The notes under the pieces: model-generated
Told to the model about the DNA's origin: nothing
What the model saw: the letters and a program-made list of their open reading frames with translations, nothing else
The model's database searches: none
Assembly (NCBI RefSeq): GCF_036663835.1
Contig: NZ_JAXOJT010000001.1
Span: forward strand, 806,001 to 870,000
Direction: 5' to 3'
Origin: Sphingomonas sp. LT1P40
Lineage (GTDB): Bacteria; Pseudomonadota; Alphaproteobacteria; Sphingomonadales; Sphingomonadaceae
Length of the DNA stretch: 64,000 nucleotides
Translations under genes and position numbers: made by a program
Shown here: positions 17,256 to 27,136 of the stretch, in pieces
Numbering within the stretch: position 1 is the stretch's first letter
Layout of the letters: each line of letters opens with the position of its first letter

Positions 17256-18773
17256 ATGGGGGGCCTTTGGGAAGAAATCCGTGCCGCGTTGCACGGCGTG
17301 TGGCAGCGGCGCTGGATCGCGGTCGCGGTCGCGTGGGCCTTGTGCCTGATCGGCTGGCTGGTCGTGTCGCAGATTCCGAACCAGTATGAGAGCCGTGCGC
17401 GCGTTTTCGTCCAGCTGCGGCAGATTTTGCCGGGCGAGGGGCTGGCGACGCAGCAGGAGCAGCAAAAGGATATCGACCGGGTTCGCCAGACGCTGACCAG
17501 TGCGGTCAATCTGGAGAAGGTTGTGCGCAGCACCGCGCTGGCCAACACCGTGGCGACCGACCGCGACGTGGCGGATCGGGTTGCGGGTTTGCAGACCAAG
17601 ATCAAGGTCACGGCGCAGCAGGACAATCTGTTCGAGATCACGACGACGGCGGCCGACGGCAAGCTGGCGCGGTCGATCGTGCAGAAGCTGATCGACATTT
17701 TCGTCGAGGACAATCTGACACAGGGCCGGGACGAGGCGAGCCAGTCGCTCACCTTCCTCGATCAGCAATTGCAGGCGCGTCAGAAAGCGTTGCAGGAATC
17801 CGAGGCCAAGAAGGCGGAGTTCCAGGCCAAATACCTGGGTTCGCTGCCCGGTACCGGCACGCTGGCCGAGCGGCTGGCGGCGGCGCGCAGCCAGCTGGCG
17901 CAGGTCAATGGCGATCTTTCCGCCGCGCAGAGCAGCCTGGCGGCGGTCAATGGACAGATGGCGGGGACTGCCGCCACGGTGGCCGGTGCTGGCGGCGGTG
18001 CCGTCGCAGGACCGGCGCGCGCACGCGTGTCCGCAATTCAGGGACAGATTGCCGAAGCGCGTGGGCGCGGCTGGACCGACAGTCATCCCGATATGATCGC
18101 ATTGCGCAGCCAGTTGTCGGCGGCACAGGGCGCGGCGCGGGGCGAGCGGGTCTATTCCGGCGGCGGGGGTGCTTCGAGCAACCCGCTCTATCTGAGCCTG
18201 CAGGCGATGCAGGCGGACAAGTCGGCGCAGGTCGCGGCACTGGTCAATCGCAAGGCGCAGATCGAGGCGGATATCGCCACGTTTGACCAGAAGATCGCGG
18301 GCGATCCGGCGGCGGCGCAGGAACAGGCCGAAATAGACCGCAATTATCAGGTGCTGAAGTCGCAGTACGACAAGCTGCTGACCGACCGTGAGAATGTGAA
18401 ACTGCGCAGTCAGGCGGCGAGCCAGACCGATGCGGTGAAGTTCAGCGTGATCGACCCGCCGACCGCGCCGGTCACGCCGACCGCGCCGAACCGTCCGCTG
18501 TTGCTGACCGGCGTATTGATCGTGGGTCTGGGCGGCGGGGCCGCCGTGGCATTCGGCCTGAGCCAGATCGCGGGGACGTTTTCGACGTCCGGGCGGCTGG
18601 AAAAGGCGTCGGGCATGCCGGTGATCGGATCGATCGGGCAAGTGCTGACACAGGCACAGATTTCGATGCGCAAGCGCCGGATGCAGATGTTCGCGGCGGC
18701 GATGGGCGGACTCGCGTTTGCCTGGATTGCGTTGCTGGGGCTGGAAATGTTCCAGCGCGGCATGAGCGCGTGA
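17256..18773 (+). CDS. XrtA-system polysaccharide chain-length determinant
   Basis: A Wzz-type inner-membrane co-polymerase of 505 residues. A first transmembrane helix (AVAVAWALCLIGWLVVSQIP, about 26-45) is followed by a long periplasmic helical domain, then a proline-rich segment (DPPTAPVTPTAPNRP) and a second helix (LLLTGVLIVGLGGGAAVAFGL). The start at 17256 gives the short cytoplasmic N-terminus MGGLWEEI. There is no kinase domain; the partner kinase is encoded next. It sets chain length and links the kinase to export. Confidence 0.92.
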   Translation: MGGLWEEIRAALHGVWQRRWIAVAVAWALCLIGWLVVSQIPNQYESRARVFVQLRQILPGEGLATQQEQQKDIDRVRQTLTSAVNLEKVVRSTALANTVATDRDVADRVAGLQTKIKVTAQQDNLFEITTTAADGKLARSIVQKLIDIFVEDNLTQGRDEASQSLTFLDQQLQARQKALQESEAKKAEFQAKYLGSLPGTGTLAERLAAARSQLAQVNGDLSAAQSSLAAVNGQMAGTAATVAGAGGGAVAGPARARVSAIQGQIAEARGRGWTDSHPDMIALRSQLSAAQGAARGERVYSGGGGASSNPLYLSLQAMQADKSAQVAALVNRKAQIEADIATFDQKIAGDPAAAQEQAEIDRNYQVLKSQYDKLLTDRENVKLRSQAASQTDAVKFSVIDPPTAPVTPTAPNRPLLLTGVLIVGLGGGAAVAFGLSQIAGTFSTSGRLEKASGMPVIGSIGQVLTQAQISMRKRRMQMFAAAMGGLAFAWIALLGLEMFQRGMSA

Positions 18774-18783
18774 GGGGGAAACG

Positions 18784-19794
18784 ATGAACGATCAGACCCC
18801 AAAGCGCTTTCGCGGTTCGCTGCTCGAACGGGCGGCGGAACTGTATGATCTGACGCCGCACGCGCGGCCGGTGCAGCAGGCGTCGATGCCACCGATGCCA
18901 CCGATGCCTGAGCCGGTGGAACCGCTGACGCTGACCGAGGTCGAGCCGAAGGCACCGGTGTTCGAGCGGGTCGAGGAACCGCGTGCGCCGCTGGTGCGGC
19001 CTGCGCCGGTTGCCGAAGCGCCACAGCCCGCGCCAGCAAAGGTTACCGACCGTCGCCGTGTGGTGATCGACCGCAAGCGGCTGGCCGATGAGGGCATGCT
19101 GGTGCCCGGCGCCGCCGTGACCGCGCTGGCCGAGGAATTCCGGCTGGTGAAGCGCCAGTTGCTGAATACGTCGCGCGCGATCCGTTCGCGCGACGCGGAC
19201 AAGGCCCGGATGGTGCTGGTGTGTTCGGCCAAGCCCGACGACGGCAAAACCTTCTGTGCGATCAACCTGGCGCTGTCGCTGGCAGCCGAGAAGAATGTCG
19301 AGATTTTGCTGGTCGATGCCGATTTCGCCAAGCCGGACATATTGAACCGGTTGGGCGCGCCCGAGGGGCCGGGGTTGCTCGACGTGCTGGCCGGAACCGT
19401 TGCGAGTGCCGAGGATTGCATCCTCGATACCGACGTGCCGCAGCTGTCGGTGCTGCCGGCGGGGACCAAATCCAACGCCGATACCGAGATGCTGGCGAGC
19501 GAACAGGCGCATGCGATCCTCGACGGGCTGGCAGCTGCCAATCCGCGCCGCATCGTGATCTTCGATTCGCCGCCTGCGCTGGCCGCGTCGCCCGCTTCCG
19601 AGCTGGCCGGGCATGTCGGACAGGTGATGCTGGTGGTGCGGGCCGACCGCACGACCGAGAGCGATTTGCGCGAGGCCGTCGCGCTGCTGGACGGGTGCGA
19701 GCAGATTCAGCTCGTTCTCAACAGCGTTTCCTTTCAGCCGGGCGGTCGTCGCTTTGGCAATTATGGCGCCTATTACGGGGAACCGTCGTCATGA
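18784..19794 (+). CDS. XrtA-system tyrosine autokinase
   Basis: A cytoplasmic bacterial tyrosine (BY) kinase of 336 residues in the CpsD/CapB manner. An N-terminal low-complexity proline-rich region (residues about 25-85) precedes the P-loop domain. Walker A is SAKPDDGKT (148-156) and Walker A' is LLVDADFAKPD. The C-terminus carries a tyrosine cluster (GNYGAYYGE), the autophosphorylation site. It follows the chain-length protein by 10 nt, its usual activator. Its stop overlaps the next start (ATGA). Confidence 0.93.
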   Translation: MNDQTPKRFRGSLLERAAELYDLTPHARPVQQASMPPMPPMPEPVEPLTLTEVEPKAPVFERVEEPRAPLVRPAPVAEAPQPAPAKVTDRRRVVIDRKRLADEGMLVPGAAVTALAEEFRLVKRQLLNTSRAIRSRDADKARMVLVCSAKPDDGKTFCAINLALSLAAEKNVEILLVDADFAKPDILNRLGAPEGPGLLDVLAGTVASAEDCILDTDVPQLSVLPAGTKSNADTEMLASEQAHAILDGLAAANPRRIVIFDSPPALAASPASELAGHVGQVMLVVRADRTTESDLREAVALLDGCEQIQLVLNSVSFQPGGRRFGNYGAYYGEPSS

Positions 19795-21386
19795 AGTTGA
19801 TCGCCGCGGCACTGGCCGCAACCGCATTGATCGCGCTGCCCGCTATGGCGAAGGAGAAGCGCAAGTCGATCGAGCCGTATATCGACGCGGGTCAGGTGCT
19901 GGTCGCCGATCTGGGCGGCGGGGGCGAGGTGCTGACCTATTCCACGCTGGGCGTCGGGGTCGATGCGTCGATCCAGACGCGCCGGGTCGAGGTGCAGCTG
20001 AGCTATAAATATGAGCGCCGGTTCGATTATCAAAAGGATGTCGCCGACGGCGACACGCATAGCGGCCTCGCGCGCGCAGCCGTTAAGGTTACGCCGGGCT
20101 TCACGGTCGAGGGCGGCGCGCTGGCGACGCGGGCGCGTAGCGATATTCGCGGCGATGCGCCGGGCAATCTGGCGGGCAATGTGCGCAACACGTCGCAGGT
20201 CTATACCGCCTATGCCGGGCCGACCTTTCACACCGGCGACGGTCCGGCGAGTCTGAGTGCCGCCTATCGGTTTGGCTATACCAAGGTCGAGCAGCCCGAC
20301 ATTCCGGGCGTCGATCCGACGGCCCCGCCGCTGGACGTGTACGATTCGTCGAAAAGCCATCTGGCGCAGGTGCGCGCGGGCGTGAAGGCGGGGACGATCC
20401 TGCCGGTCGGCGTCAGTGCCGCTGCGGCATGGAACCGCGAAGAGGCGAGCCAGCTCGACCAGACCTATGACGGCAAGTTCGGACGCGTGGACGCGGTATT
20501 GCCGGTCGGGCGTGGCCTCGCCGTCGTCGGTGGCGTCGGTTACGAAAAGATCGAGATTACCCAGAAAGACGCGCTGCGTGATGGCGGCGGCAATATCGTG
20601 CGCGATGGGGCGGGGCGGTTCGTAACCGATCCCGCATCGCCGCCGCGCATCGCCTATGAGGTTGAGGGCATTTTCTGGGATGCGGGCGTAATCTATCAGC
20701 CCAATTCGCGCTTCATGGTCGAGGCGCGCGCGGGACGTCGCTATGACACGATGAGCTATACCGGCGCGCTGAACTGGCAGATGTCGCGGCGGTCTTCATT
20801 GCAGATCGGCGTTTATGACTCGGTTGAGAGCTTTGGTCGCCAGCTGTCGCGCGACCTGGCGTCGTTGCCGACCAATTTCGAGACGCCGGTCGATCCGTTC
20901 GGCGATGCATTCAACGGTTGCGTGTTCACCAGCGCCGGTTCGGCGGCGGGTGCGTGCCTCGACAACGCACTGGGGTCGATCGCCAGCGCGAACTATCGCT
21001 CACGCGGCGCCAATCTGGTGCTGTCGATGAATGCCGGGCCGACCAGCTTCGGCTTTGGCGCGGGCTATGCCAACCGCCGCTATCTGGTGCCGGCGGGATC
21101 GTCGGTGCTGGCGGGGACGAGCGACGAAACGTGGTTCGCGCAATTTTCCGCCGGGCAGCAGCTGGATGCACGATCGGGCATCAACGGCGTGGTCTATGCG
21201 AATTACTTCACGACCACCATAGCGGGTGCGCCCAGCGTGATGGGTGCTGGCGCGAACGGCACTTACTATCGTAACTTCGGGCCGCTGAGCGCGACCGCGT
21301 CGCTGGGTATCTATACGTTCGATGTCGAGAGCGAGGGGAGCAGCACGTCTGCCCAGGCGCTGCTCGGCCTGCGTTACGGGTTCTAA
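19791..21386 (+). CDS. PEP-CTERM system-associated outer-membrane beta-barrel protein
   Basis: A 531-residue exported protein of the TIGR03016-like family found in XrtA loci. The signal peptide is MKLIAAALAATALIALPAMA. The body is built of alternating amphipathic strands (VEVQLSYKYERRFDY, LSAAYRFGYTKVE, FMVEARAGRRYDTMSY), and the C-terminus ends in a strand with terminal Phe (LLGLRYGF), the usual barrel-insertion signal. The start overlaps the kinase stop. It may be a porin-like component of polysaccharide secretion; direct evidence is lacking. Two cysteines (GCVF, GACLD) probably form a loop disulfide. Confidence 0.88.
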   Translation: MKLIAAALAATALIALPAMAKEKRKSIEPYIDAGQVLVADLGGGGEVLTYSTLGVGVDASIQTRRVEVQLSYKYERRFDYQKDVADGDTHSGLARAAVKVTPGFTVEGGALATRARSDIRGDAPGNLAGNVRNTSQVYTAYAGPTFHTGDGPASLSAAYRFGYTKVEQPDIPGVDPTAPPLDVYDSSKSHLAQVRAGVKAGTILPVGVSAAAAWNREEASQLDQTYDGKFGRVDAVLPVGRGLAVVGGVGYEKIEITQKDALRDGGGNIVRDGAGRFVTDPASPPRIAYEVEGIFWDAGVIYQPNSRFMVEARAGRRYDTMSYTGALNWQMSRRSSLQIGVYDSVESFGRQLSRDLASLPTNFETPVDPFGDAFNGCVFTSAGSAAGACLDNALGSIASANYRSRGANLVLSMNAGPTSFGFGAGYANRRYLVPAGSSVLAGTSDETWFAQFSAGQQLDARSGINGVVYANYFTTTIAGAPSVMGAGANGTYYRNFGPLSATASLGIYTFDVESEGSSTSAQALLGLRYGF

Positions 21387-21411
21387 ACGGGTCCAGTCTT
21401 AGGGTGTAAGC

Positions 21412-22452
21412 ATGTACGACGACCATTATGGATTGAGCGGTCGACCGTTCCAGCTGACGCCCGACCCGGCGTTCTGGTTCGACACGACCACGCACCGCAA
21501 GGCGATGGCCTATCTGGGCTATGGGCTGAGCCAGGGCGAGGGATTCATCGTCATCACCGGCGATCCCGGCGCGGGCAAGACGACTTTGGTCGGGCATTTG
21601 ATGGAGACGATCGACCGCGAGCGGCTGAACGTCATCAAGATCGTGACGACTCAGATCGAGGCCGAAGACCTGTTGCACATGGTTGCAGCCGGGCTGGGTG
21701 TGGATAGCGCCGGTATGGCCAAGGCGCAGATGCTGGCGGGAATTGAAAAGGGGCTGCACGCGACGGCGCGCGACGGCAAGCGCACGCTGCTGATCGTCGA
21801 CGAGGCGCAGGCATTGCCGATTGCGAGCCTGGAAGAGCTGCGCATGCTCTCCAATTTTCAGGCGGGCGGCTATCCGCTGTTGCAGATATTCCTGTTGGGG
21901 CAGCCCGAATTCCGGTCGCGGCTGGCCGATCCGAAGCTGGAGCAATTGCGCCAGCGCGTGATTGCGATGCATCAGCTCGACCCGATGGGCGCGGAAGAGC
22001 TGGAGCCGTATCTGATCCATCGCCTGTCGGTGGTGGGCTGGCGTGGGCGTCCGCGTTTCACCAACGATGCGGTCGCGGCGATCCATCGCTGGTCGGGCGG
22101 GGTGCCGCGCAAGGTGAACCAGCTGGCCGGGCGCGTGTTGCTGTTCGGGGCGATCGAGCAGATCGACAGCTTCAGCGGCGCGGATGTCGAGGCGGTGATC
22201 GCCGATCTGGATAATGATACGATGGTGGCCGGACGTCCGGTGGCGGCGGCTGCGGCGTTCGAGGCTGCGGCAGCTCCGGTGGTGGCCGAGGTGAAGCCGG
22301 TGACCGAGGGTGATCTGGGCGCGCGGATCGGGCGGCTGGAGGCGCGGCTGGAGGAACAGGATGCGGCGTTGCGCCGCGTGCTGACGCTGATGGTCGATTT
22401 TATCGAGGCCGAAGAGGGCAAGCACGCGATCCGGCGCGGGACCGCCGCCTGA
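21412..22452 (+). CDS. XrtA/PEP-CTERM system-associated AAA ATPase
   Basis: An ExeA-like AAA ATPase of 346 residues. The N-terminus (MYDDHYGLSGRPFQLTPDP) is the family signature. Walker A is GDPGAGKTT, Walker B LLIVDEAQ, and the sensor region follows (LEELRMLSNF). The C-terminal 60 residues are predicted helical. It follows the beta-barrel gene by 25 nt and precedes the deacetylase by 2 nt. Its role may be energising assembly of the secretion complex; this is inferred from conserved linkage only. Confidence 0.92.
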   Translation: MYDDHYGLSGRPFQLTPDPAFWFDTTTHRKAMAYLGYGLSQGEGFIVITGDPGAGKTTLVGHLMETIDRERLNVIKIVTTQIEAEDLLHMVAAGLGVDSAGMAKAQMLAGIEKGLHATARDGKRTLLIVDEAQALPIASLEELRMLSNFQAGGYPLLQIFLLGQPEFRSRLADPKLEQLRQRVIAMHQLDPMGAEELEPYLIHRLSVVGWRGRPRFTNDAVAAIHRWSGGVPRKVNQLAGRVLLFGAIEQIDSFSGADVEAVIADLDNDTMVAGRPVAAAAAFEAAAAPVVAEVKPVTEGDLGARIGRLEARLEEQDAALRRVLTLMVDFIEAEEGKHAIRRGTAA

Positions 22453-22454
22453 AT

Positions 22455-23297
22455 ATGGTATCGAACGCGCTCTCTGTCGATGTCGAGGACTGGTTCCAGG
22501 TCGGCGCCTTTGAAAAGGTGATCGCGCGCGACGATTGGGCGGCGCTTGAACACCGGGTCGAGGCGAATACCGATGCGGTGATCGACCTGTTTGCGGAGGG
22601 CGGGGTCAAGGCGACGTTCTTTACGTTGGGCTGGGTCGCGGATCGGCACCCGGCGCTGATGCGGCGGATCGCGGATGCGGGGCATGAGGTCGCCAGCCAC
22701 GGCTGGGACCATCAGCGCGTGTTCAGCATGGGGCCGGAGCAGTTTCGGGCGGATATCGCGCGGGCGCAGGCGGTGCTGGAAGATGCGACGGGACAGGCCG
22801 TGAAGGGCTATCGCGCGCCTAGTTTCTCGATCGACAAGCGGACACCGTGGGCGCACGAAGTGCTGGCGGAGGCGGGCTATGCCTATTCGTCGAGCGTCGC
22901 GCCAATCGGGCATGACCATTATGGCTGGGCGGATGCGCCGCGCGCGGCTTTTAGACCGGTTGCGGGGGCCGAGCTGATCGAATTGCCAGTGACGACGGCC
23001 AGGTTTTTCGGGCGTGAAGTGACAACCGGGGGTGGCTTTTTCAGGCTGTTGCCGGGGCGCGTGGTGTATCGAGCGATCGACGCATTGAACGGGGCGGGGC
23101 AGCCAGCGGTGTTCTATTTTCATCCGTGGGAGATCGATCCCGGCCAGCCGCGTGTCGCAGACGCGCCGCTGAAGTCGAAGCTGCGCCATTACAGTCGGTT
23201 GGGCGCGATGGCCGGGAAGATGCGGACGTTGATGGCCGGGCATCGCTGGGATCGCACCGATCGGGTGGCAGCGGCGGAAGCGGAGAAGCTGAATTGA
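22455..23297 (+). CDS. XrtA-system polysaccharide deacetylase
   Basis: A NodB-type deacetylase of the PEP-CTERM-locus subfamily, 280 residues. It starts MVSNALSVDVEDWFQVGAFE; the Asp pair (SVDVED) is catalytic and metal binding. The zinc histidines are in HEVASHGWDH, and RAPSFSIDKRTPW is the third NodB motif. A DUF3473-like C-terminal part (FYFHPWEIDP) ends the protein. No signal peptide is seen, so it is likely cytoplasmic and acts on lipid-linked or nascent glycan. Confidence 0.93.
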   Translation: MVSNALSVDVEDWFQVGAFEKVIARDDWAALEHRVEANTDAVIDLFAEGGVKATFFTLGWVADRHPALMRRIADAGHEVASHGWDHQRVFSMGPEQFRADIARAQAVLEDATGQAVKGYRAPSFSIDKRTPWAHEVLAEAGYAYSSSVAPIGHDHYGWADAPRAAFRPVAGAELIELPVTTARFFGREVTTGGGFFRLLPGRVVYRAIDALNGAGQPAVFYFHPWEIDPGQPRVADAPLKSKLRHYSRLGAMAGKMRTLMAGHRWDRTDRVAAAEAEKLN

Positions 23298-24367
23298 ACG
23301 CGCCGATGCTTCATCGCCCGCTGACGCTGCGCTTTGCCGATTTGAGCGACCCGATCGACCGGGCGCGGATCGGGGCGTATGTGCATGAGCATAAGGACGG
23401 CACGCCGTTTCACTTGCCCGCGTGGAGCGCGGCGGTGGCGAAGGGGTGCGGGCAGGTATCGCATTATCTGATCGCCGAGCGCGGCATGCAGGGGATTGTC
23501 GGCGTGATGCCGCTGACCGAATTGCATTCGCCGCTGTTCGGGCGGGTGTTGGCGTCGGCCGGGTTCGGGGTTGGCGGGGGTATCCTTGCCGATCGGCCGG
23601 ACGTGGTGACGGCGCTGGCCGAGGCGTGCTGGGCGCTGGCGCAGCGGGTGAGTTGCCCGAGCGTGGAGGTGCGCGGCGGGCCGTTGCCGGGGCCGGAATG
23701 GACCGTGGACGACAGCCATTATCTGGGCTTTGCGCGCGATCTGGCGGCGGATGACGAAGCCGAATTGCTGGCGATCCCGCGCAAGCAGCGTGCCGAGGTG
23801 CGCAAGTCGCTGGGCTATGACCTGAGTGTTTCGACCGGTCAGGAAGCGTCCGACGTCGCAGCGCATTATGCCGTTTATGCGGAATCGGTGCGCAATCTGG
23901 GCACGCCGGTGTTTCCGCGCGCCATGTTCACGGAAGTGTTGCAGGAGTTTGGCAAGGCTGCCGACGTGCTTGTCGTGCGGAGTGGCGTAGATGCAGTGGC
24001 GGCGGTGTTAAGCCTGTATTGGCGCGGAACGGTTTATCCCTATTGGGGCGGCGGCACGGCGGACGCGCGGCGGCTGCGCGCCAATGACCGGATGTATTTC
24101 GAGCTGATGCGGCATGCGCGTGAGCGCGGCTGTTCGCGGTTTGATTTCGGGCGGTCGAAGGTCGGCACCGGGGCGGCGGCGTTCAAGAAGAATTGGGGGT
24201 TCGACGCCGAACCGCTGACCTATTACGATCGCGTGGCGGACGGCGCGTCGATCCGCGATGCGAACCCGCTGAACCCGAAATATAAGTTGCAGGTGGCGCT
24301 GTGGAGCCGTCTGCCGCTGGCGATCGCCAATCGGGTTGGCCCGTTCATCGCGCGGGGTCTGGGCTGA
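23294..24367 (+). CDS. FemAB-like protein, XrtA/PEP-CTERM-associated
   Basis: A GNAT/FemAB-fold protein of 357 residues belonging to the XrtA-locus FemAB family. Family-like segments are DGTPFHLPAWSAAV, KQRAEVRKSLGYDL and FDFGRSKVGTGAAAFKKNWG. The start is taken as TTG at 23294, overlapping the deacetylase stop (TTGA) with GGAG 8 nt upstream; the first ATG at 23306 has no ribosome binding site at the right distance. Such proteins transfer aminoacyl groups in cell-wall synthesis; here the acceptor may be the exopolysaccharide. Confidence 0.87.
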   Translation: MNAPMLHRPLTLRFADLSDPIDRARIGAYVHEHKDGTPFHLPAWSAAVAKGCGQVSHYLIAERGMQGIVGVMPLTELHSPLFGRVLASAGFGVGGGILADRPDVVTALAEACWALAQRVSCPSVEVRGGPLPGPEWTVDDSHYLGFARDLAADDEAELLAIPRKQRAEVRKSLGYDLSVSTGQEASDVAAHYAVYAESVRNLGTPVFPRAMFTEVLQEFGKAADVLVVRSGVDAVAAVLSLYWRGTVYPYWGGGTADARRLRANDRMYFELMRHARERGCSRFDFGRSKVGTGAAAFKKNWGFDAEPLTYYDRVADGASIRDANPLNPKYKLQVALWSRLPLAIANRVGPFIARGLG

Positions 24368-25587
24368 TGGGGGATATCCTGTTTCTGGCGCATCGCGTGC
24401 CCTATCCGCCCGACCGGGGGGACAAGATCCGCGCGTTCAATATCCTGAATTATCTGTCGCGCAAGAAGCGCGTCCACCTGATCGCGTTCGCCGACGATCC
24501 CGCCGATCTGAAGCGCAAGGGTGCGCTGGCGAAGATCACCGGCAACCGCCAGATCGTGTGGCGCGGCAAACCACAGGCGGTGGCGGGGATGCAGGCGTTG
24601 CTGTCGCGCCGACCGATATCGCTGACGGCATTCGACAATGCCGAGCTGCACAAGGCGGTTGAGAGCATTTTGCTGCGGCATGCGATTGACACGATCTACG
24701 TCTTTTCCAGCCAGATGGCGCAGTATGTGCCACTGCGTCCGCGCCAGAAGGTGGTGATGGATTTCGTCGACATGGATTCGGCGAAATTCGCGTCCTACGG
24801 CAAGGCGACCAAGGGCTTTTCCGGCTGGATGCTGCGGCGCGAGGCCAAGTTGCTGGCGCAATATGAGAAGTCGGTGGCGGCGCGGGTGGATGCCAGCATT
24901 TTCGTGAGCGAGGAAGAAGCGGCGCTGTTCCGTGAGCGCACCGGGGCCGAGCGGGTGCATGCCGTGGGCAATGGGATCGACACCGGGATTTTCGACCCGA
25001 CCGCGCATTTCAAGCGGATCGACACGATGGGCGCGCTGATCGTGTTCACCGGGCAGATGGACTATCGCCCGAATGTCGAGGCGGTGACGTGGTTCGTCGA
25101 GACGATCCTGCCACATATCCGGTTGAAACACCCGCAGGCGCGCTTTGCCATTGTCGGGCGCAAGCCGACCGATGCCGTGCTGGCGCTGGCGAAGCAGCCG
25201 GGGGTTACGGTGACGGGCGAGGTGTCCGATGTGCGCCCGTGGCTGGCGGCGGCATCGGTGGTCGTCGCGCCGCTGAAGCTGGCCCGCGGGGTGCAGAATA
25301 AGGTGCTGGAGGCGATGGCGATGGCGCGGCCCGTGGTCGTGTCGGGCGCGGCGGCGACCGGAATCGACCATGGCGGGACGATCCGCGTCGGCGATACGGT
25401 CGGCGAAATTGCCGATGCGGTGACGAAATTGCTGGCCGATCCGACGATGGCGTCCGAGCTGGGTGCATCGGCGCGGCAGCGGGTGATCGACCATTATAGC
25501 TGGGACGCGAAGCTGGCGGCGCTGGACGGCATCCTCGGGCTGGGCGGGCGCGGCGATCCGCAGGCGCGGCGGACGGCGGCGGCATGA
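24367..25587 (+). CDS. XrtA-system glycosyltransferase (group 1, EpsH1-associated)
   Basis: A GT4-like glycosyltransferase of 406 residues of the PEP-CTERM/EpsH1 subfamily. The N-terminal acceptor domain begins MGDILFLAHRVPYPPDRGDK. The C-terminal nucleotide-sugar domain has GQMDYRPNVEAV, VTGEVSDVRPWL and the late motif KVLEAMAMARPVV. The start overlaps the FemAB stop (TGATG). It should add one sugar to the lipid-linked repeat unit; donor and acceptor are unknown. Confidence 0.93.
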   Translation: MGDILFLAHRVPYPPDRGDKIRAFNILNYLSRKKRVHLIAFADDPADLKRKGALAKITGNRQIVWRGKPQAVAGMQALLSRRPISLTAFDNAELHKAVESILLRHAIDTIYVFSSQMAQYVPLRPRQKVVMDFVDMDSAKFASYGKATKGFSGWMLRREAKLLAQYEKSVAARVDASIFVSEEEAALFRERTGAERVHAVGNGIDTGIFDPTAHFKRIDTMGALIVFTGQMDYRPNVEAVTWFVETILPHIRLKHPQARFAIVGRKPTDAVLALAKQPGVTVTGEVSDVRPWLAAASVVVAPLKLARGVQNKVLEAMAMARPVVVSGAAATGIDHGGTIRVGDTVGEIADAVTKLLADPTMASELGASARQRVIDHYSWDAKLAALDGILGLGGRGDPQARRTAAA

Positions 25588-27131
25588 CCGCCATGACTGG
25601 CGCCTTGCCGACGCAGGGCAAGGCGGGATTCGATGCGCGGTGGCAGCGGCACGCGATGCTGTTGGGCGGGGTATGGGCGGCGCTGCTGATCCTGTTCCAC
25701 CGCGATGTCGCGGACCTGACGACGATTTACTGGACCAATACCACGTTCGGGCATTGCCTGTTCATCGCGCCGGTGGTCGGCTGGCTCGTGTGGCAGCGGC
25801 GCTTTGGACTGACTCAGGTGGTGCCGGCCGCGTGGTGGCCGGGGCTGGCGATCGTTGGCGGGGGCGGGTTCGCGTGGTTGCTGGGCGATGCGGCGGGCGT
25901 TGCGCTGTTCCGGCATCTGGGGCTGGTCGTCATGGCGCAGGGCGCGGTCGTGGCAGTGCTGGGGCCGAATGTGTCGCGCGCGGTGCTGTTTCCGCTTTGC
26001 TACATGATTTTTCTGGTGCCGTTCGGCGAAGCGCTGGAGGGGCCGTTACAGGATCTGACGGTCGCCATATTGGTGCCGTTGCTCGACCTGTTCGGAGTGC
26101 CCGCGCACATTGATGGCGTGCTGATTACGACGCCGAACGGCTATTTCGAGGTGGCTGAGGCCTGTTCGGGCGCGAAGTTCGTGATCGCGATGATCGCTTA
26201 CGGCGCGCTGGTGGCCAATGTCTGTTATGTCAGCTGGACGCGGCGCGCGGCGTTCATGGCCGTCGCGCTGATCGTGCCGATCGTCGCCAACGGGTTTCGC
26301 GCGTTCGGCACGGTCTATGCCGCTTATCTGACGTCGGTCGAACAGGCGACCGGCTATGACCATATCGTCTATGGCTGGTTCTTCTTTGGCGCGGTGATGG
26401 CGGGCGTGCTGGCGATCGGGTGGAAATGGTTTGACCGCGATCCCGATGCGCCGTGGTTCGACCCGGCAAAATTGCAGGGGTGTTGGATCGGCACGGCGCA
26501 GATGCCGGCGGTGGTCGCGCTGACCGCGTTGTTCGTCGCCAGCCTGTTCATGGCATGGGGCGGGGCGATTGCAGCGCGCGCGGACACGCTGCCCGCGAAG
26601 ATCGCGTTGCCGAACGTGCCGGGGTGGACGCAAATTCCGCTGAGCAAGCGCGCGATATGGACGCCGAATTACCCGGGCGCGGATCATTTCCTGATGGCGC
26701 GTTATGCCGATGGGATGGGGGCGGAGGTCGATCTGGTGCTGGCGGTTTATGGCAGCCAGCGCGAGGGCAAGGAACTGGTCGGGTTCGGTCAGGGCGCGAT
26801 CCGCGAGAACGACAAATGGGTGCGGATCGAGAATTTGCCTGCGATGGACGGTGCGAGCGTGCTGCGCATGACGGCGCCCGGTGCCGGTGGCGGACCGGTC
26901 GAGCGCGAGGTTGCGACCTGGTATCGCGTGGGCGACCGGCTGACCGCCAGTGAATCGCGGGTGAAGCTGGAGACGCTGACGGCGAAGCTCCTGGGCGGGA
27001 AACAGCGTGCGGTGGCGGTGATGGTGTCGGCGGAAAAGGGCGAGTTGCCGGCGGGCGCGGCGATGAAGCGGTTTCTGGGCGCGGTCGGGCCGGTGGATGC
27101 ACTGGCGGATCGGGCGGCGGGGGTGCGGTAG
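25584..27131 (+). CDS. xrtA: Exosortase A fused to an EpsI domain
   Basis: A transmembrane cysteine transpeptidase that cleaves PEP-CTERM sorting signals. The 515-residue protein has about eight helices with the catalytic residues Cys194 (EACSGAK), Arg239 (ANGFRAFG) and His260 (GYDHIVYGW). After a last helix (about 306-325) comes a periplasmic EpsI/DUF3485 domain (NVPGWTQIPLSKRAIWTPNY to the C-terminus). The start overlaps the glycosyltransferase stop (ATGA). The fusion is common in sphingomonads. No PEP-CTERM substrate gene is visible in this window. Confidence 0.95.
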   Translation: MTAMTGALPTQGKAGFDARWQRHAMLLGGVWAALLILFHRDVADLTTIYWTNTTFGHCLFIAPVVGWLVWQRRFGLTQVVPAAWWPGLAIVGGGGFAWLLGDAAGVALFRHLGLVVMAQGAVVAVLGPNVSRAVLFPLCYMIFLVPFGEALEGPLQDLTVAILVPLLDLFGVPAHIDGVLITTPNGYFEVAEACSGAKFVIAMIAYGALVANVCYVSWTRRAAFMAVALIVPIVANGFRAFGTVYAAYLTSVEQATGYDHIVYGWFFFGAVMAGVLAIGWKWFDRDPDAPWFDPAKLQGCWIGTAQMPAVVALTALFVASLFMAWGGAIAARADTLPAKIALPNVPGWTQIPLSKRAIWTPNYPGADHFLMARYADGMGAEVDLVLAVYGSQREGKELVGFGQGAIRENDKWVRIENLPAMDGASVLRMTAPGAGGGPVEREVATWYRVGDRLTASESRVKLETLTAKLLGGKQRAVAVMVSAEKGELPAGAAMKRFLGAVGPVDALADRAAGVR

Positions 27132-27136
27132 TTTTT

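Noticed and set aside
18880..18990. PEP motif (MPEPVEPLTL) in the tyrosine kinase as a PEP-CTERM signal
   Set aside because: It is near the N-terminus, without a following membrane helix and basic tail.
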